Assembly: GCA_015056325.1 (NCBI GenBank)
Contig: SVGL01000010.1
Span: 1 to 64,000, forward strand
Source: Clostridiales bacterium
GTDB taxonomy: Bacteria > Bacillota > Clostridia > Christensenellales > Aristaeellaceae
DNA length: 64,000 nt
Reading direction: 5' to 3'
Notes under the pieces: model-generated
The model's input: the letters and a program-made list of their open reading frames with translations, nothing else
The model's database searches: none
What the model was told of the DNA's origin: nothing
Program-made: the position numbers and the translations under genes
Part shown: positions 54,202-63,380 of the stretch, one piece after another
Layout of the letters: every line of letters begins with the position of its first letter
How positions within the stretch are numbered: position 1 is the first letter of the stretch

Positions 54202-57200
54202 ATGAAGCAACCTTTGTTCACCCCCGCCAGCCCTGCGTGGACACGGCTTGCCGCCTCCGCAGGGGAGGCGAAAACCCTTGCTCTGACCGGCCTTCCGGAG
54301 ACGATGGCGGCCTTCGTGGCAGCAAAGCTGGCAGAGGAAACCGGCAAACGCGTGCTGCTGCTCTCCGGCAATGACCTGCGCGCTACTCACGACGCCGATG
54401 ACGGTCAGCAGCTGCTGGGTACCCGGTGCGCCTGCCTGCCCGGCGGCGAAATCGACCTGACCCGCGGCGCGTCCTCCCATGAGAGCGCCTGGCGCAGGCT
54501 CGAAACCCTTGCGCGGATCAACGCCGGCGGGGTTTCCTTGCTGTGTGCGTCCATGGAGGCCGCCGTGCAGCGCATGGGCAGCGCGGCCAGGTTCGCGGAG
54601 AAAACCGTCCGCCTGGAGCTGGGCAGCGTCATCGAGCCGGCGGAGCTCATCCGAAAGCTCACCCAAATGGGCTACGAGCGTGTCAGCATGGTCGAGGGCA
54701 AAGGCCAGTGCGCCCAGCGCGGCGACATTGTCGACGTGTATCCGCCCGCCGGGGCTGTCGCCCTGCGCATCGAATTCTTCGGGGACGAGATCGACTCCAT
54801 TCGCGCGTTCGACACCATGAGCCAGCGCAGTCTGGAGCCCGCGGAGGAAGCCATTCTGCCCCCCGCCACGGAAGTCCTGCTGGACGAGGGCGAGGCGAAA
54901 TCCGCCGCCCAGCGCATGCGGGACGCCATCGAGGCCGCCCGCCCTGATAAGCCCCAGGAAGTCAGCCTCTTTGCGGATCTGCCGCCGCTGCCCGATGACG
55001 CGGAGGATGACGCTGCCTTCTACGACAAGAAGATCGCCCCCAAGGTCAAGCAGCGCGAGCAGACTGCCAGCCGCATTGCCGAGCTGGAGCGGAGAACCGC
55101 CCAGCTGATGCGCGACGCCGACGCCGTGGAGCAGGGATTACCCTTCCGGCGCATTCGCGCGTGGCTGCCGGTGCTGACGGATGAGATGCACACGGTGATT
55201 GACTGGTTCCAGCCGGAGGTCGTGCTGCTCAGCGACCCGGACATGCTGCGCAAACGGGCAGGGGAGCGCCGCAACGGCTTTGCGGAGGATCTGGACTCCG
55301 CCATGGGCCGCGGCGAGGCTGTGAAGGAGCAGGAGAACCTGCTCATGTCCTGGGAGGAGCTCGTCTCCGCGATGGATGGCCGCTGCGTGGTGGCCGTCAC
55401 TGAATTCCTGGAGGGCCTGGGCGGAGTGAAGGTCGTCGATGCCATCGACCTGCATGCTGAGCGCGTGCAGGGTTACTCCAACCAGATGAAGCTGCTGGCG
55501 GCGGACTGCCAGGACTGGATCGCCGCGGGGCACCGGATTGCCCTGCTCTGCGGCGGCGTAGCTCGTGGTCAGCGCCTGGAGAACAGTCTGCGCGACCTGG
55601 AGGTTCCTGCCCATTTCGCCGAAGTGGCGGAGGAGCTTCAGCCTGGCCGTGTTACCATCCTGCCCGGTACCCTGGGCAAGGGCTTCATCTGGGAGGACGC
55701 GGGGCTCATCGTCGTCAGCGACACGGATGTATACGGCGCGGGCTATCGCAAGGTCAAGAAGCGCACCCATTCGGGCGAGAAAATCGCTGCCTTCACCGAC
55801 CTCAAGCCCGGCGATTATGTGGTGCATGAGGAGTACGGCGTGGGCGTGTTCCTGGGTACGACGCAGATCAAGATCGGCGGCCCGGGCGGCATCCGGCGAG
55901 ACTTCCTGCAGATCCAGTACAACGGCAGCGACAAGCTGAACGTCCCCATTGAGCAGCTGGATCGCGTCCAGCGATACATCGGAAACCCGCAAAATCCTCC
56001 GAAGCTGAACAGTCTGGGCAATTCCGAATGGCAGAAGCAGAAGGCGAAGGTGCGCGAGGGCCTGAAGGCCATTGCCTTCGACCTGGTGAAGCTCTATGCC
56101 ACCCGCGAGAAGTCCGCTGGCTTTGCCTTCAGCCCCGATACCCCCTGGCAGCGGGAGTTCGAGGATCAGTTCCCCTACGAGCTCACCCCCGACCAGGCCC
56201 AGTCTGTGATGGAGATTACCGCAGACATGGAGGCCCCCAAGAACATGGATCGACTGCTCTGCGGCGACGTGGGCTACGGCAAGACCGAGGTGTCCCTCCG
56301 CGCGGCCTTCAAGGCCCTTATGGACGACAAGCAGGTCGCCATCCTTGCGCCGACGACCATCCTCGCCCAGCAGCACTACAACACGGTCCTGAAGCGCTTC
56401 AAAGGCTTTCCGGTGCGGGCGGAGGTGCTCTCCCGCTTCCGCACGGCCAAGGAGGTCCGCGATATCCTGGAACGCCTCAAAAAGGGCGAGATTGACATCC
56501 TTGTCGGCACCCACCGTCTGCTGGCCAAGGACGTGCAGTTCAAAGATCTGGGCCTCCTCATTGTGGACGAGGAGCAGCGCTTCGGCGTGCAGCACAAGGA
56601 ACAGATCAAGAACATGAAGAACCAGGTGGACGTGCTGACGCTGTCCGCCACGCCCATCCCGCGCACGCTGCACATGTCGATGGTGGGCATCCGCGACATG
56701 TCCGTGCTGGAGACGCCTCCGGAGGAGCGTCTCCCGGTGCAGACCCGCGTGGTCGATTACAACGACGGCATGATCCGCGACGCCATCCTGCGTGAAATCT
56801 CCCGCGGCGGACAGGTGTACTTCCTGTACAACCAGGTCAGGCGCATTGAGGAGTTCTACGCCCGCCTGCGCGCTCTGGTGCCGGAAGCCCGCATCGGCGT
56901 GGCTCACGGCCAGATGAAGGAGCACGGCCTCGAGGACGTGATGATGGACTTCTATGGTGGCAGCTACGATGTGCTGCTGTGCACGACCATCATCGAGTCC
57001 GGCCTGGACGTGCCCACCGCGAACACGCTGATCGTCTTTGATGCGGACCGGTTCGGCCTCAGTCAGCTCTACCAGCTGCGCGGCCGCGTGGGACGAAGCA
57101 ACCGGCAGGCGTATGCCTACTTCACCGTTCGTCCGGATCGGAATCTGACGGAGACGGCGGATCAGCGACTGGCTGCCATCCGAGAATTCACTGAGTTCGG

Positions 57201-57861
57201 CGCGGGCTTCCGCATCGCCATGCGCGACCTGGAAATCCGCGGCGCGGGCAACATCCTGGGCGCCGAGCAGCACGGTCATCTTGCCACCGTCGGCTATGAC
57301 ATGTACTGCAAGCTGATGGAGGAGGTCCTGCTGGAAACCAAGGACGAACTCTCCGGTAAGGCGCCGGCCCAGCCCCATTTCGAGACCCGCGTGGACGTGA
57401 AGGTGGACGCATATCTGCCTGAATCCTACGTCAAGGACGACCGCCAGCGCATGGAAATGTACAAGCGTATTGCCTCCCTGGTGACGGACGTGGACCGCGC
57501 CGATATCGTGGATGAGCTGATCGACCGCTTTGGCGAGGTGCCTCCGTCCGTAGAGACCCTGCTGGATATTGCCCAGCTCCGTGCCCAGGCCAACAAGCTG
57601 GCCATCAGCCAGGTGACCTACAAGCCTGGCGGCTTCCTGGTGCTCAAGATTGACCTGAAGCACCTGCCCCAGGATGACGAGGGATACATCACCGCCATGG
57701 CCAAGGCGGACAAGCGTATCATGCCCAGCCGCATGAATCCTGACGTGCTGATTTTTGCTGCGCCGGGCCTGAACGAGTACGGCATTCTCCGGGAGGCTGT
57801 GAAGGCCTTGATGAAGTGGAATCAGGTGTTTGAGGAAATGATCGCTGCAAAGACTGAGTGA
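54202..57861 (+). CDS. mfd: Transcription-repair coupling factor Mfd
   Basis: 1219 residues. It removes RNA polymerase stalled at DNA lesions and recruits UvrA. UvrB-like region 1-430 (TQMGYERVSMVEGKGQCAQR, GDIVDVYPPAGAVALRIEFF). RNA-polymerase-interaction domain about 530-600 (DLKPGDYVVHEEYGVGVFLG). Translocase motor: Walker A CGDVGYGKTEVSLRA (near 688), DEEQRFGV (near 788), LSATPIPRTLHMSM, and GRVGRSNRQAYAYFT. The C-terminal TRCF domain (about 1040-1150) includes DAYLPESYVKDDRQRMEMYK. The start has AAAGGA upstream. A strong terminator follows. Confidence 0.97.
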   Translation: MKQPLFTPASPAWTRLAASAGEAKTLALTGLPETMAAFVAAKLAEETGKRVLLLSGNDLRATHDADDGQQLLGTRCACLPGGEIDLTRGASSHESAWRRLETLARINAGGVSLLCASMEAAVQRMGSAARFAEKTVRLELGSVIEPAELIRKLTQMGYERVSMVEGKGQCAQRGDIVDVYPPAGAVALRIEFFGDEIDSIRAFDTMSQRSLEPAEEAILPPATEVLLDEGEAKSAAQRMRDAIEAARPDKPQEVSLFADLPPLPDDAEDDAAFYDKKIAPKVKQREQTASRIAELERRTAQLMRDADAVEQGLPFRRIRAWLPVLTDEMHTVIDWFQPEVVLLSDPDMLRKRAGERRNGFAEDLDSAMGRGEAVKEQENLLMSWEELVSAMDGRCVVAVTEFLEGLGGVKVVDAIDLHAERVQGYSNQMKLLAADCQDWIAAGHRIALLCGGVARGQRLENSLRDLEVPAHFAEVAEELQPGRVTILPGTLGKGFIWEDAGLIVVSDTDVYGAGYRKVKKRTHSGEKIAAFTDLKPGDYVVHEEYGVGVFLGTTQIKIGGPGGIRRDFLQIQYNGSDKLNVPIEQLDRVQRYIGNPQNPPKLNSLGNSEWQKQKAKVREGLKAIAFDLVKLYATREKSAGFAFSPDTPWQREFEDQFPYELTPDQAQSVMEITADMEAPKNMDRLLCGDVGYGKTEVSLRAAFKALMDDKQVAILAPTTILAQQHYNTVLKRFKGFPVRAEVLSRFRTAKEVRDILERLKKGEIDILVGTHRLLAKDVQFKDLGLLIVDEEQRFGVQHKEQIKNMKNQVDVLTLSATPIPRTLHMSMVGIRDMSVLETPPEERLPVQTRVVDYNDGMIRDAILREISRGGQVYFLYNQVRRIEEFYARLRALVPEARIGVAHGQMKEHGLEDVMMDFYGGSYDVLLCTTIIESGLDVPTANTLIVFDADRFGLSQLYQLRGRVGRSNRQAYAYFTVRPDRNLTETADQRLAAIREFTEFGAGFRIAMRDLEIRGAGNILGAEQHGHLATVGYDMYCKLMEEVLLETKDELSGKAPAQPHFETRVDVKVDAYLPESYVKDDRQRMEMYKRIASLVTDVDRADIVDELIDRFGEVPPSVETLLDIAQLRAQANKLAISQVTYKPGGFLVLKIDLKHLPQDDEGYITAMAKADKRIMPSRMNPDVLIFAAPGLNEYGILREAVKALMKWNQVFEEMIAAKTE

Positions 57862-57867
57862 ATCAGC

Positions 57868-57899
57868 AAGGCTTCGTCCCAACGGGACGAAGCCTTTTC
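57868..57899 (+). terminator. mfd terminator
   Basis: Stem AAGGCTTCGTCCC-AAC-GGGACGAAGCCTT followed by TT, seven bases after the stop codon. Confidence 0.85.
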
Positions 57900-57910
57900 A
57901 CATTCTCTAC

Positions 57911-57939
57911 TTGCAATCTGGAAAAGGATGTGGTATAAT
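57911..57939 (+). promoter_or_regulatory. tRNA-Leu promoter
   Basis: TTGCAA (57911-57916), 17-base spacer, TATAAT (57934-57939) with TGG extended -10, 11 bases before the mature tRNA. Confidence 0.8.
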
Positions 57940-57950
57940 ACTTTTTGTTC

Positions 57951-58030
57951 GCTGGTGTGGCGGAACGGCATACGCATCTGACTCAAAATCAGACGGGGAA
58001 ACCTTGGGGGTTCAAATCCCTTCACCAGCA
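57951..58030 (+). tRNA. tRNA-Leu (anticodon CAA)
   Basis: Acceptor GCTGGTG pairs with CACCAGC, with A as the discriminator base. The anticodon arm TCTGA-CTCAAAA-TCAGA places CAA at positions 34-36, reading UUG codons. The variable arm CGGGGAAACCTTG is long (class II), and the T arm is GGGGTTCAAATCCCT with the conserved TTCAAAT. The 3' CCA is not encoded (CGC follows), so CCA must be added after processing. Confidence 0.93.
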
Positions 58031-58033
58031 CGC

Positions 58034-58066
58034 AAGGAGCTGTCCGGATGGGCAGCTCCTTTTGCA
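58034..58066 (+). terminator. tRNA-Leu terminator
   Basis: Stem AAGGAGCTG / CAGCTCCTT with an inner TCC/GGG, followed by TT, immediately after the tRNA. Confidence 0.8.
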
Positions 58067-58111
58067 TGAGAGGATTTCAAACGCAAGATGCGGCATTTTT
58101 CTGCAGCCCTC

Positions 58112-58140
58112 TTGCATAGGCGGGAGATTTGTGGTATCGT
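58112..58140 (+). promoter_or_regulatory. Candidate promoter of the cation exchanger gene
   Basis: TTGCAT (58112-58117), 17-base spacer, TATCGT (58135-58140) with TGG extended -10, 42 bases before the start codon. Confidence 0.5.
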
Positions 58141-58182
58141 AGATCTGTTAGCTTTAACATGTATCTGGAAAGGATGAAAATC

Positions 58183-59166
58183 ATGCTGGTTCCTGTTCTT
58201 CTCTTTGCGCTGGGCCTGATCCTGCTGATCAAGGGCGGCGATTGGTTTGTGGATGGCGCCACGGGCATTGCCCATCGCTTCCATATCCCGGAGCTGCTCA
58301 TCGGCGCGACGGTGGTATCCATTGGCACCACCCTGCCCGAGGTGATGGTGAGCGCTTCTTCTGCCCTGGGCGGCCACGGCGAGATCGCTTACGGCAATGC
58401 CATCGGCTCCATTATCTGCAACACCTCTCTGATCGCTGCCATCACCATTGCGGTACGTCCTCCCAAGGTGGAGGGCAAGTCCCTGACCATTCCGGTGCTC
58501 TTCTTCTTCGGTGCGGCGGCTTTCTACAGCTGCGTGGCCTATTTCACGGGCGAGTTCACCCGTCCGGTGGGCATTATCCTGCTGGCGATTTTTGCTGCTT
58601 ACATGCTCTACAACGTCCTGCGTGTGAAGAACCTTCCTGCCGATGCGGCTGAGGCTGAGGCGGATAACGACTCCGACGCCAAGGCTGAGTTCGCCAGCCC
58701 TGTCCGGGATGTTGTGAAGCTGGTTGTGGGCGCTGCTGCCATCGCCTGGGGTGCTGATCTGCTGGTGGACAACGGTACCCTGATCGCTCAGGCTCTGGGT
58801 GTGCCGGAGTCCGTCATTGCGCTGACCTTCGTGGCTTTGGGTACCTCCCTGCCTGAGCTGGTGACTGCTGTTACCTCCCTGGTGAAGGGCCATGGTGCGC
58901 TGTCTCTGGGCAATATTATCGGTGCAAACCTGTTCAACCTGGTGCTGGTATCCGGCGTGTCGGTGACGCTGTCTCCCTTTGCGGTGCCTGCCAGCAAGCT
59001 GGTTGCCGGCATGAATGCCTCTCTGGTGGTGGATATCCCGCTGATGCTCTTCGTCATGGCCTTCCTGACTCTGCCCGGCATGATCCGCGGCAAGCTTCAG
59101 CGTTGGCAGGGCGTCACGCTGCTGACCATTTACTTTGCCTACATTGCCTTCCAGTTCATCGGCTAA
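58183..59166 (+). CDS. Calcium/sodium antiporter (CaCA family, YrbG-like)
   Basis: 327 residues, ten transmembrane helices in two inverted halves. The start at 58183 (MLVPVLLFALGLILLIKGG) is set by GGAAAGG nine bases upstream; three other in-frame ATG or GTG codons lie before it. The two alpha-repeats are GTTLPEVMVSASSALGGHGE with YGNAIGSIICN, and GTSLPELVTAVTSLVKGHG with LGNIIGANLFN, holding the ion-binding acidic residues. A charged cytoplasmic loop (ADAAEAEADNDSDAKAEFAS) separates the halves. It likely exports calcium in exchange for sodium; ion specificity is not proven. It is monocistronic. Confidence 0.9.
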   Translation: MLVPVLLFALGLILLIKGGDWFVDGATGIAHRFHIPELLIGATVVSIGTTLPEVMVSASSALGGHGEIAYGNAIGSIICNTSLIAAITIAVRPPKVEGKSLTIPVLFFFGAAAFYSCVAYFTGEFTRPVGIILLAIFAAYMLYNVLRVKNLPADAAEAEADNDSDAKAEFASPVRDVVKLVVGAAAIAWGADLLVDNGTLIAQALGVPESVIALTFVALGTSLPELVTAVTSLVKGHGALSLGNIIGANLFNLVLVSGVSVTLSPFAVPASKLVAGMNASLVVDIPLMLFVMAFLTLPGMIRGKLQRWQGVTLLTIYFAYIAFQFIG

Positions 59167-59167
59167 G

Positions 59168-59280
59168 CCGGCAGCCCCGGCGGGCATTTCGCGATTGAGT
59201 TGACTGCTTCGACACAGGCTGACCTCGTGCAGGCTGGTGCTGGGACTGGCGTTGAGCGTCCGCAACTTCATGGCGCGGGC
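59168..59280 (+). repeat. Interspersed repeat family 2, copy 2
   Basis: Starts CCGGCAGCCCCGGCGGGC, then the shared core TTCGCGATTGAGTTGACT (59188-59205), and ends ACTTCATGGCGCGGGC. It aligns with copy 1 at 43720 over its whole length, with small gaps. Confidence 0.7.
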
Positions 59281-59285
59281 AATAA

Positions 59286-59311
59286 GGCTCCCTCGTGAGG
59301 GAGCTTTTTTT
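59286..59311 (+). terminator. Terminator after the exchanger gene and repeat
   Basis: Stem GCTCCCT-CGTG-AGGGAGC followed by TTTTTTT. Confidence 0.85.
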
Positions 59312-59389
59312 GTCCCAATAGCAGGGAAAAGCCGAGCAGCGGCGAATCATTGCTTGGATGTAATCACCCCATGCCAAGGAGGTCTACCA

Positions 59390-60787
59390 GTGAACGACAA
59401 TGTCAGCCCGGCCCTCGGCTCTCGCCAGGAGAAGCGGGCCTTCTATAAAAACGCGCTGTGGATTCTGCTGCCCATCGCGCTGCAGAATCTCATGGATACG
59501 GCGGTCAACTCTGCCGACGTCATCATGCTCTCCTATGTCTCCCAGGACGCGCTGAGCGCCTCGTCCCTGGCGGGTCAGGTGTACTTCATCATGAGCAACC
59601 TGATCTACGGCCTCTCTTCCGCCTCGGCGATCATGGCGGCCCAGTATTGGGGCAAGGGAGACCGCTCCACGGTGGAACGAGTCCTCGGCCTGGCCCTGCG
59701 CATTGCGCTGATGGTGTCGCTGCCCTTCGCGCTGGCGGCGGCTGTTGCACCGGCTGGCATCATGCGCATCTTCACCGATGATTTGGCACTGATTGCTGAG
59801 GGCGAGAAGTACCTGCGGGTGGTAAGCGCATCCTACGTGCTGGGCGCCTTTTCCACGATCTATCTCTCCGTTATGCGAAGCGTCGAGCGGGTGATGGTGA
59901 CTGCGGTCATCCACTGCAGCGCCGTCGTCATGAACGTGGTGCTCAATGCCTGCTTCATTTTCGGCATCGGTCCCTTCCCGCAGCTGGGGATTATCGGCGT
60001 GGCTCTGGCGACGACCATCACCCGTGCGGTGGAAGCGATCGTCTGCATCATGGATGGCTTGATGTGCAAACGCGTCCGCCTGCGTATCAAGTACTTGCTG
60101 AGTAAGGGCGGACAGCTGGTGCGCGACTTTCTGCGCATGGCCATTCCAGCAGCGGGCAACGACATTGTCTGGGGACTGGCCTTCAGTGTGTACTCCGTCA
60201 TCCTGGGTCACCTGAGCAGCGATATCGTCGCGGCAAATTCCGTGGCCACTGTCGTGCGAAACCTGGGCACGGTCATGTGCTTCGGCACCGCCAGTGCAGC
60301 GGGCATCGTCCTGGGCAAGACCCTGGGCGAAAACAAGCTGGCTGAGGCCAAGGCTTATGCCAAGCGCTTCATCGGCCTGGCCATCTGGACGGCTGTTATT
60401 GGCGGTGTGGTCATTCTGCTTCTGCGTCCCTTGGTGATGCTCTTCATGGACATTTCCGTTAAGGATGCCACCCAGACAGCCAAGGATTACCTCGGTCTGA
60501 TGCTCTACATCAACGCCTACTACATCATGGGGATTTCCCTCAACACCATGCTGATCTGCGGCATCTTCCGCTCCGGCGGCGATGTGCGCTACGGCCTGAT
60601 CTGCGATACCTTCGCCATGTGGGCCTATGCGGTGCCCATCGGTCTGATCTGCGCATTTGTCTTCAAGCTGCCCGAAATGTGGGTGTACTTCATCCTCTGT
60701 CTGGATGAGTTCGTCAAGCTCCCGGTGAATATTTGGTACTACCGCAAAGGCACCTGGCTGAAGAATATCACCCGTGATGAGGTGTAA
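59390..60787 (+). CDS. MATE-family efflux transporter
   Basis: 465 residues, GTG start at 59390 following AAGGAGG; the open frame extends upstream through the terminator, so the longer version is not credible. About twelve transmembrane helices form two MATE bundles: LPIALQNLMDTAVNSADVIM with LSYVSQDALSASSLAGQVYF, and in the second half MAIPAAGNDIVWGLAFSVYS. MATE proteins export cationic drugs or metabolites in exchange for sodium or protons. The substrate is unknown; no regulator is adjacent. Confidence 0.92.
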   Translation: MNDNVSPALGSRQEKRAFYKNALWILLPIALQNLMDTAVNSADVIMLSYVSQDALSASSLAGQVYFIMSNLIYGLSSASAIMAAQYWGKGDRSTVERVLGLALRIALMVSLPFALAAAVAPAGIMRIFTDDLALIAEGEKYLRVVSASYVLGAFSTIYLSVMRSVERVMVTAVIHCSAVVMNVVLNACFIFGIGPFPQLGIIGVALATTITRAVEAIVCIMDGLMCKRVRLRIKYLLSKGGQLVRDFLRMAIPAAGNDIVWGLAFSVYSVILGHLSSDIVAANSVATVVRNLGTVMCFGTASAAGIVLGKTLGENKLAEAKAYAKRFIGLAIWTAVIGGVVILLLRPLVMLFMDISVKDATQTAKDYLGLMLYINAYYIMGISLNTMLICGIFRSGGDVRYGLICDTFAMWAYAVPIGLICAFVFKLPEMWVYFILCLDEFVKLPVNIWYYRKGTWLKNITRDEV

Positions 60788-60799
60788 TTGAATCGCAAG

Positions 60800-60834
60800 A
60801 CGCCCTCCTGCTGTGTGCGGAGGGCGTGTTTTTG
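60800..60834 (+). terminator. MATE gene terminator
   Basis: Stem ACGCCCTCC / GGAGGGCGT with a loop of about eight bases, followed by GTTTTTG, 12 bases after the stop. Confidence 0.8.
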
Positions 60835-60888
60835 TTGATACAAAGACGGCTCCCCGACTGGGAGCCTTTCGAGGGGGAGGTGTGCAGC

Positions 60889-60922
60889 AAAAAACCGGAC
60901 TCCCTGTCGGGAATCCGGCTTG
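60889..60922 (-). terminator. jag operon terminator
   Basis: Minus-strand stem AGCCGGATTCCC / GGGAGTCCGG followed by TTTTTTG, just past the jag stop codon. It ends the rnpA-yidD-yidC-jag operon. Confidence 0.85.
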
Positions 60923-60925
60923 CAA

Positions 60926-62047
60926 TTATTTCCTAATGGTAATGACCACGTGACGGTTGGGCTCTTCACCCTCGGAGTGAGTATCCACAGCCTGATTGGC
61001 CTGCAGGGCAGAGTGGATAATGCGGCGCTCGTAGGGATTCATGGGCTCCATGCTCACCTTGCGGCCGGTCTTCACCGCGCGATTCGCCATGCGGTTGGCC
61101 AGACGGATCAGGGTGTCCTCACGCTTGGCGCGGTAGTTCTCGGTGTCGATGGTCACGCGGGTGTAGCCCTCCTGACCGCGGTTCACCTTCAGGCTGGTCA
61201 GGTACTGGATGGCGTCCAGGGTCTCGCCGCGGCGGCCGATCAGGATGCCCAGGGTGTCGCCGGTCATCTGTACGAAGACGTTGCCCTCTTCGTCGTTGCC
61301 CACGGCGATTTCCACGTTCACGCCCATCATCTGGGTCAGCTCAGCCAGGAAGGCCTTGGCCTTGCCGGCGGCGGACTCAGCGTCCACCTGATCGTCGGGG
61401 ATCATGGTGATGACGGGCTTGACGATGGGCTTGACCTCCTTGGGGGGCAGCTCACGGGCGGGAGCCTCCTCCTTGACTTCGGTCTCGGCGGTGTTCTCAG
61501 TGTGGGTCTTTTTGCCGCCGCGACGACGGTTACGGCTGCGGCTGCGGGACTTCTTCACCGCGGTCTCGCCCTCGGCGGATTCGGTCTCCTCAGCGGCGTC
61601 GGCAGCCTCCACGACTTCCTCAGCGGGCTTCTCTTCCTTAACGGGCTTGGGCTGCTGGGGCTTGGCCTTGCGCTGCACAGGGGCAGGACGGGTGGCTTCT
61701 TCCTTCTTCTCCTCAGCCTTGGGGGCTTCGGGCTTCACTTCAGCCTTCTTCTCGGGCCGAGAGCCGGTTTCAACCTTGGGCTCGGCCTTCTTTTCAGCGG
61801 GCTTCTTCTCAGCCTTAGGGGCCTTCTTGGGCTCGGGCTTCTTGAACAGGTCGGCCAGGGGATCTTCCTCGATGGCCTTCATGGTCAGACGAATCTTGTA
61901 GGGGCGGGAGCCGAACAGACCAAACAGGCCCTTGCTGCCCTCCTCCAGCACGGTGATATCCACATCGGAGATGGTGGCGCCCAGGGCGCTCAGGCCGTTC
62001 TCAAGGGCTTCCTCGTAGGTCTTGCCGGTGGCTTCGTAATTCTTCAT
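60926..62047 (-). CDS. jag: Jag/KhpB RNA-binding protein with a long charged linker
   Basis: 373 residues. The Jag N-terminal domain (1-58: MKNYEATGKTYEEALENGLS, EEGSKGLFGLFGSRPYKI) is followed by about 165 residues of Lys/Glu/Pro/Ala-rich linker, including an Arg/Ser cluster (SRSRSRNRRRGGKK). A KH domain (about 226-295, with TLGILIGRRGETLDAIQYLT) and an R3H domain (about 300-365, ENYRAKREDTLIRLANRMA) complete it. The protein binds RNA and cooperates with YidC; in streptococci KhpB affects cell elongation. The linker is much longer than in Bacillus Jag and resembles linkers in other high-GC clostridial copies. Confidence 0.93.
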   Translation of the reverse strand: MKNYEATGKTYEEALENGLSALGATISDVDITVLEEGSKGLFGLFGSRPYKIRLTMKAIEEDPLADLFKKPEPKKAPKAEKKPAEKKAEPKVETGSRPEKKAEVKPEAPKAEEKKEEATRPAPVQRKAKPQQPKPVKEEKPAEEVVEAADAAEETESAEGETAVKKSRSRSRNRRRGGKKTHTENTAETEVKEEAPARELPPKEVKPIVKPVITMIPDDQVDAESAAGKAKAFLAELTQMMGVNVEIAVGNDEEGNVFVQMTGDTLGILIGRRGETLDAIQYLTSLKVNRGQEGYTRVTIDTENYRAKREDTLIRLANRMANRAVKTGRKVSMEPMNPYERRIIHSALQANQAVDTHSEGEEPNRHVVITIRK

Positions 62048-62072
62048 ATTTATTATACACTCCAGACAGTTC

Positions 62073-63092
62073 TTACTTCAGGCCGCCCTTGACAGCGGCT
62101 TCGGGATTGGCGGCCTTCTTCTTATCGTCCTGGTTCAGCTTCCAGTTGATGATCTGATTGCTGACCAGGCTGAAGATGTTGGTGACCACCCAGTACAGGG
62201 CAAAGGCAGCGTTGGAGCTGGCACAGATCCACAGGGAGAAGAGGGGGAAGAACCACTTCATGAAGGAGTTGGAGTTGGGCTGCTGCTGGCCGTTGGCATT
62301 GGCAGCGGGGGCGGGCTGGGGATTCTGCATCTCGGTCAGCTTGCTCATCAGGAACTGGCTGGCAGCGGACAGCAGGGGCAGGAGGAACAGGCCGTTGTAA
62401 TTGTCCACCACGACCAGCTCAGTCACCAGCAGGTTCAGGCGCAGGTAGGAGCTCTCCTGAGCCACGGGCAGCAGGGGCGTGATGGCCTCGATGGTGGCGG
62501 TCAGGGCGTTGCCCTTGGCAAAGGACGCCGCGGTCAGTTCAGCGACGTTCAGCTTCTCGGCCAAGGCAGCGACCTGGTCAGCACCCAGGCTGTTGAAGAC
62601 GGACAGCCACTGCTTCTCCTCAACCATCTGCAGGCTCTGCAGATTGGGCCACACGCCGGAGAAGGGACTGTCGGGCATCCACAGGTTCTTCACCCACAGG
62701 AAGGGCTCGAAGGCGGTCTCGCCCGTCAGGATCAGGTCGAAGGTCTGCTTGACCAGCTGCTCATTGGCCATGTAACGCAGTGCGCCGTACATGGCGAACA
62801 GGATGGGCATGGACAGCAGCATCGGCCAGCAGCCGGCCATGGGGCTGGCGCCTTCCTTCCTGTACAGCTCCTGCATCTTGCGGTTGAGCTTTTCCTGGTC
62901 ATGGCCGTACTTCTTCTGCAGCTCGGCCTGCTTGGGGGCCAGTTCGCTCATCTTGCGCATGCCCTTACGGGACTTGAAGTCCAGCGGCAGCAGACACATC
63001 TTCACCAGCAGCGTGAAGAAGATGACCGACAGGCCATAGTTCCCCACGAAACCGTAGATGCCGTCCAGGATGGCTTTGAGTAGATCGTTCAT
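62073..63092 (-). CDS. yidC: Membrane protein insertase YidC (SpoIIIJ/OxaA type)
   Basis: 339 residues. It inserts and folds membrane proteins. The start at 63092 (MNDLLKAILDGIYGFVGNYG) follows AGGAGG; the longer open frame runs back through yidD. Five membrane segments are likely. Family features: FFTLLVKMCLLPLDFKSRKG with the conserved cytoplasmic Arg region, MQELYRKEGASPMAGCWPML, and the last helices near FPLFSLWICASSNAAFALYW. There is no lipoprotein signal cysteine, unlike many Gram-positive YidC1 proteins, and an extracellular segment of about 100 residues lies between the second and third helices. Confidence 0.93.
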   Translation of the reverse strand: MNDLLKAILDGIYGFVGNYGLSVIFFTLLVKMCLLPLDFKSRKGMRKMSELAPKQAELQKKYGHDQEKLNRKMQELYRKEGASPMAGCWPMLLSMPILFAMYGALRYMANEQLVKQTFDLILTGETAFEPFLWVKNLWMPDSPFSGVWPNLQSLQMVEEKQWLSVFNSLGADQVAALAEKLNVAELTAASFAKGNALTATIEAITPLLPVAQESSYLRLNLLVTELVVVDNYNGLFLLPLLSAASQFLMSKLTEMQNPQPAPAANANGQQQPNSNSFMKWFFPLFSLWICASSNAAFALYWVVTNIFSLVSNQIINWKLNQDDKKKAANPEAAVKGGLK

Positions 63093-63106
63093 CTTGGGGT
63101 TGCCTC

Positions 63107-63364
63107 CTATTCTTTTTTCATCGTGATGCGGGGATCGTCCGGCACGGGATCGTATCCGCCCTTGGCGAAGGGGTGGCAGCGCATGAGCCGCCATGCCGCC
63201 ATCCGTCCGCCCTGGAGTGCGCCGTACCGCTCGATGGCGGTGCGTGCATACTGGGAGCATGTGGGGACGAATTTGCAGCAGGGGCCGCCCTTGTTAGGGC
63301 TGATGGCGCTGCGGTAGAAGTCAACGGTTTTGAGCATGGCGCTCTGGAGGAAAGAACGTTTCAT
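63107..63364 (-). CDS. yidD: Membrane protein insertion efficiency factor YidD
   Basis: 85 residues. The YidD pattern is clear: VDFYRSAISPNKGGPCCKFV, PTCSQYARTAIERYGALQGG, RLMRCHPFAKGGYDPVPDD. The cysteines and the CHPF-GG-D motif are conserved. It assists YidC-dependent insertion and always lies between rnpA and yidC in Firmicutes. It starts 16 bases after the rnpA stop and ends 14 bases before yidC. Confidence 0.95.
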   Translation of the reverse strand: MKRSFLQSAMLKTVDFYRSAISPNKGGPCCKFVPTCSQYARTAIERYGALQGGRMAAWRLMRCHPFAKGGYDPVPDDPRITMKKE

Positions 63365-63380
63365 CGTGCGCTATGTCCGA

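Noticed and set aside
55138-57882. 914-codon frame opposite mfd
   Set aside because: Antisense to a full-length Mfd with all its motifs.
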